Source: Paenibacillus sp. HGH0039 (GTDB taxonomy: Bacteria > Bacillota > Bacilli > Paenibacillales > NBRC-103111). Taken from it: a stretch of DNA of 64,000 nt. The DNA lies in NCBI RefSeq assembly GCF_000411255.1, contig NZ_KE150412.1, positions 1,501,294 through 1,565,293 of the forward strand. Reading direction: 5' to 3'. Below, in pieces: positions 63,041 to 64,000 of this stretch. The position numbers were made by a program, and so were the translations under genes. Positions within the stretch are counted from its first letter, which is position 1, and each line of letters begins with the position of its first letter. The notes beneath the pieces were generated by a model, which was not told the DNA's origin, searched no databases, and was given only the letters and a program-made list of their open reading frames with translations.

Positions 63041-63619
63041 TTAATTAGCCCAGCCCATGAACTCGGTCTTAACTCTATATGGGGTCGAAAAGCTGGAGTC
63101 CCTGTAATAAACCATAGTCATATAATATGCATATCTATTATCGGGGCTAGTGTATACTTTTCTAGTAAGAACTGTCGCGTATTCATATTGTTTGTCTTTT
63201 AAGCTACTAGTTACGTCACCTAAAAAAACCTGCGTCAATCCAGTCAACCAATTATTTCCGATTCTACTAGTTACATATAGAGAAACCCCTCTGAGGGCAC
63301 CTTCCATGATGTATCTGTCCACTCTCCTATCAAATACATGCTTTGTCGGCCCTTCAATAACATCCCCATCTCCGAGATCTGGTAGAGGGATAGAATTTGT
63401 TCCGTTTCCATTGGGTAAAGCAAAATTCGAAAAAGTTGCTTTTTCCTCTTCACTAAGAGAATGACGATCATTGACCGTTATTTCTACACCATTCTCCACC
63501 CAAGACGTTTCAACTTTTGTATCCGTATTCTGACTTTGTGTATCGTTGTTGGCATATAGCGGACTTACTGACGTTAAAAAGATACTTGCCGATAATACTC
63601 CTACAAACAATTTTTTCAT
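63041..63619 (-). CDS. Secreted protein of unknown function
   Basis: A 192-residue exported protein: signal peptide (KKLFVGVLSASIFLTSVSPLYA, cleavage near residue 23), then a mature part with a Ser/Gln/Thr linker and a C-terminal domain rich in aromatic residues (YAYYMTMVYYRDSSF). No cysteines are visible in the mature part. ATG 63619 has GGAGG 5 bases upstream. It has its own promoter and is co-transcribed with a small membrane protein, as expected of prophage cargo. Confidence 0.65.
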   Translation of the reverse strand: MKKLFVGVLSASIFLTSVSPLYANNDTQSQNTDTKVETSWVENGVEITVNDRHSLSEEEKATFSNFALPNGNGTNSIPLPDLGDGDVIEGPTKHVFDRRVDRYIMEGALRGVSLYVTSRIGNNWLTGLTQVFLGDVTSSLKDKQYEYATVLTRKVYTSPDNRYAYYMTMVYYRDSSFSTPYRVKTEFMGWAN

Positions 63620-63651
63620 AAAAGCCTCCCTATTCAATGTCCTTCATATAA

Positions 63652-63680
63652 ATTTTACCATATATGTTAACACGAAACAA
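63652..63680 (-). promoter_or_regulatory. Promoter of the two-gene cargo unit
   Basis: On the minus strand TTGTTT (63675-63680) and TAAAAT (63652-63657) are 17 bases apart, about 33 bases before the start codon. Confidence 0.65.
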
Positions 63681-63762
63681 TTTTGCGAAGGGGAGGCGAC
63701 CGTTTTTTTCAAGCTGCTGAACGGAGTAAACATTCCGTATGACTGTGGAGTTGTATGCTGCG

Positions 63763-64000
63763 TTACTTTGAACATGCAAACCCTCCATCCTCTTTAGCAG
63801 TTTTAATGCTATGACACGTCGCACATAATGGCTGCCAGTTCCCTTGATCCCAGAACAAACCCATATCACCTTTGTGCGGCGTTATATGATCAACGACAGT
63901 AGCCGGTTCAAGTTTCCCCTTATCCATGCAATGTCCACATAGTGGATTCTGCTGCAGGAACTGTAATCTTGCCTGCCTCCACTTATGTCCGTATCCTCTA
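63763..64000 (-). CDS. Phage HNH endonuclease, 5' end cut by the window
   Basis: The last 78 codons are visible, ending at TAA 63763-63765. They read GYGHKWRQARLQFLQQNP, LCGHC, VVDHITPHKGD, WDQGNWQPLC and CATCHSIKTAKEDGGF, the classic phage HNH layout with two zinc knuckles and the catalytic DH. This is a second HNH gene in the same remnant, of a different subtype from the one at 61248, suggesting a composite of two phage modules. Confidence 0.85.
   Translation of the reverse strand, partial: RGYGHKWRQARLQFLQQNPLCGHCMDKGKLEPATVVDHITPHKGDMGLFWDQGNWQPLCATCHSIKTAKEDGGFACSK

Overview
The window looks like the chromosome of an endospore-forming Bacillales bacterium, most likely of the Paenibacillaceae. 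It carries sporulation genes (a gerM-like lipoprotein gene, gerE, a probable gamma-type small acid-soluble spore protein), an SLH-domain surface protein, AGGAGG-type ribosome binding sites, frequent GTG/TTG starts, and gene orders known from Bacillus subtilis (hemA-hemX-hemC-hemD-hemB next to engB-lonA-lonB-clpX-tig-ysoA; gerM-rph-rdgB; yvfRSTU; cidR/cidAB). Most genes lie on the minus strand. Genus-level placement is inferred from layout and sequence character only.

Region 1 (1-11300) is a tetrapyrrole cluster. One transcript, starting at a promoter overlapped by a PerR-box-like sequence, reads hemA, hemX, a siroheme-type precorrin-2 dehydrogenase, hemC, a fused uroporphyrinogen-III methyltransferase/synthase and hemB, and ends at a hairpin terminator. 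A second unit reads hemE, hemH and hemY (coproporphyrin branch; hemY runs off the window). Region 2 (11400-15000) holds speD, two uncharacterised genes and a small operon of a YhfC-like membrane protein, an SdpR-like repressor and an SdpI-like protein. Region 3 (15100-27100) is a proteostasis block: engB, lonA, lonB, a divergent cell-wall amidase, ispG, clpX, clpP, tig and a ysoA-like gene.

Region 4 (27350-39630) is the most interesting part. Nine genes read in one direction from one strong promoter that has a CcpA (cre) site in its spacer and a XylR/ROK-type operator just downstream. They encode a ROK regulator, a binding-protein ABC importer of the ferric/sugar-phosphate type, a large secreted PIG-L deacetylase with NEW3-type domains, a creatininase-family amidohydrolase, an argininosuccinate-lyase-like enzyme, a BadF-type amino-sugar kinase and a second PIG-L deacetylase. 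Together they suggest an inducible, glucose-repressed pathway for an unidentified amino-sugar conjugate.

Region 5 (39700-60600) is mixed housekeeping and accessory DNA: two unlisted microproteins (one with a forespore-type promoter), asnB, a YvfRSTU-like two-component/ABC unit, rdgB-rph-gerM, a PgpA-like gene, an XRE regulator with a small membrane protein, an MBL-fold hydrolase with a methyltransferase, corA, the cidR/cidAB holin system, an SLH protein with five repeated extracellular modules, a stalk-domain protein and gerE behind a sigma-K-type promoter.

Region 6 (60600-64000) is a degraded prophage: an interrupted terminase large-subunit fragment, P27-type small terminase, two HNH endonuclease genes, a divergent XRE switch, a self-contained two-gene cargo unit (secreted protein plus small membrane protein) and a compact structured-RNA candidate.
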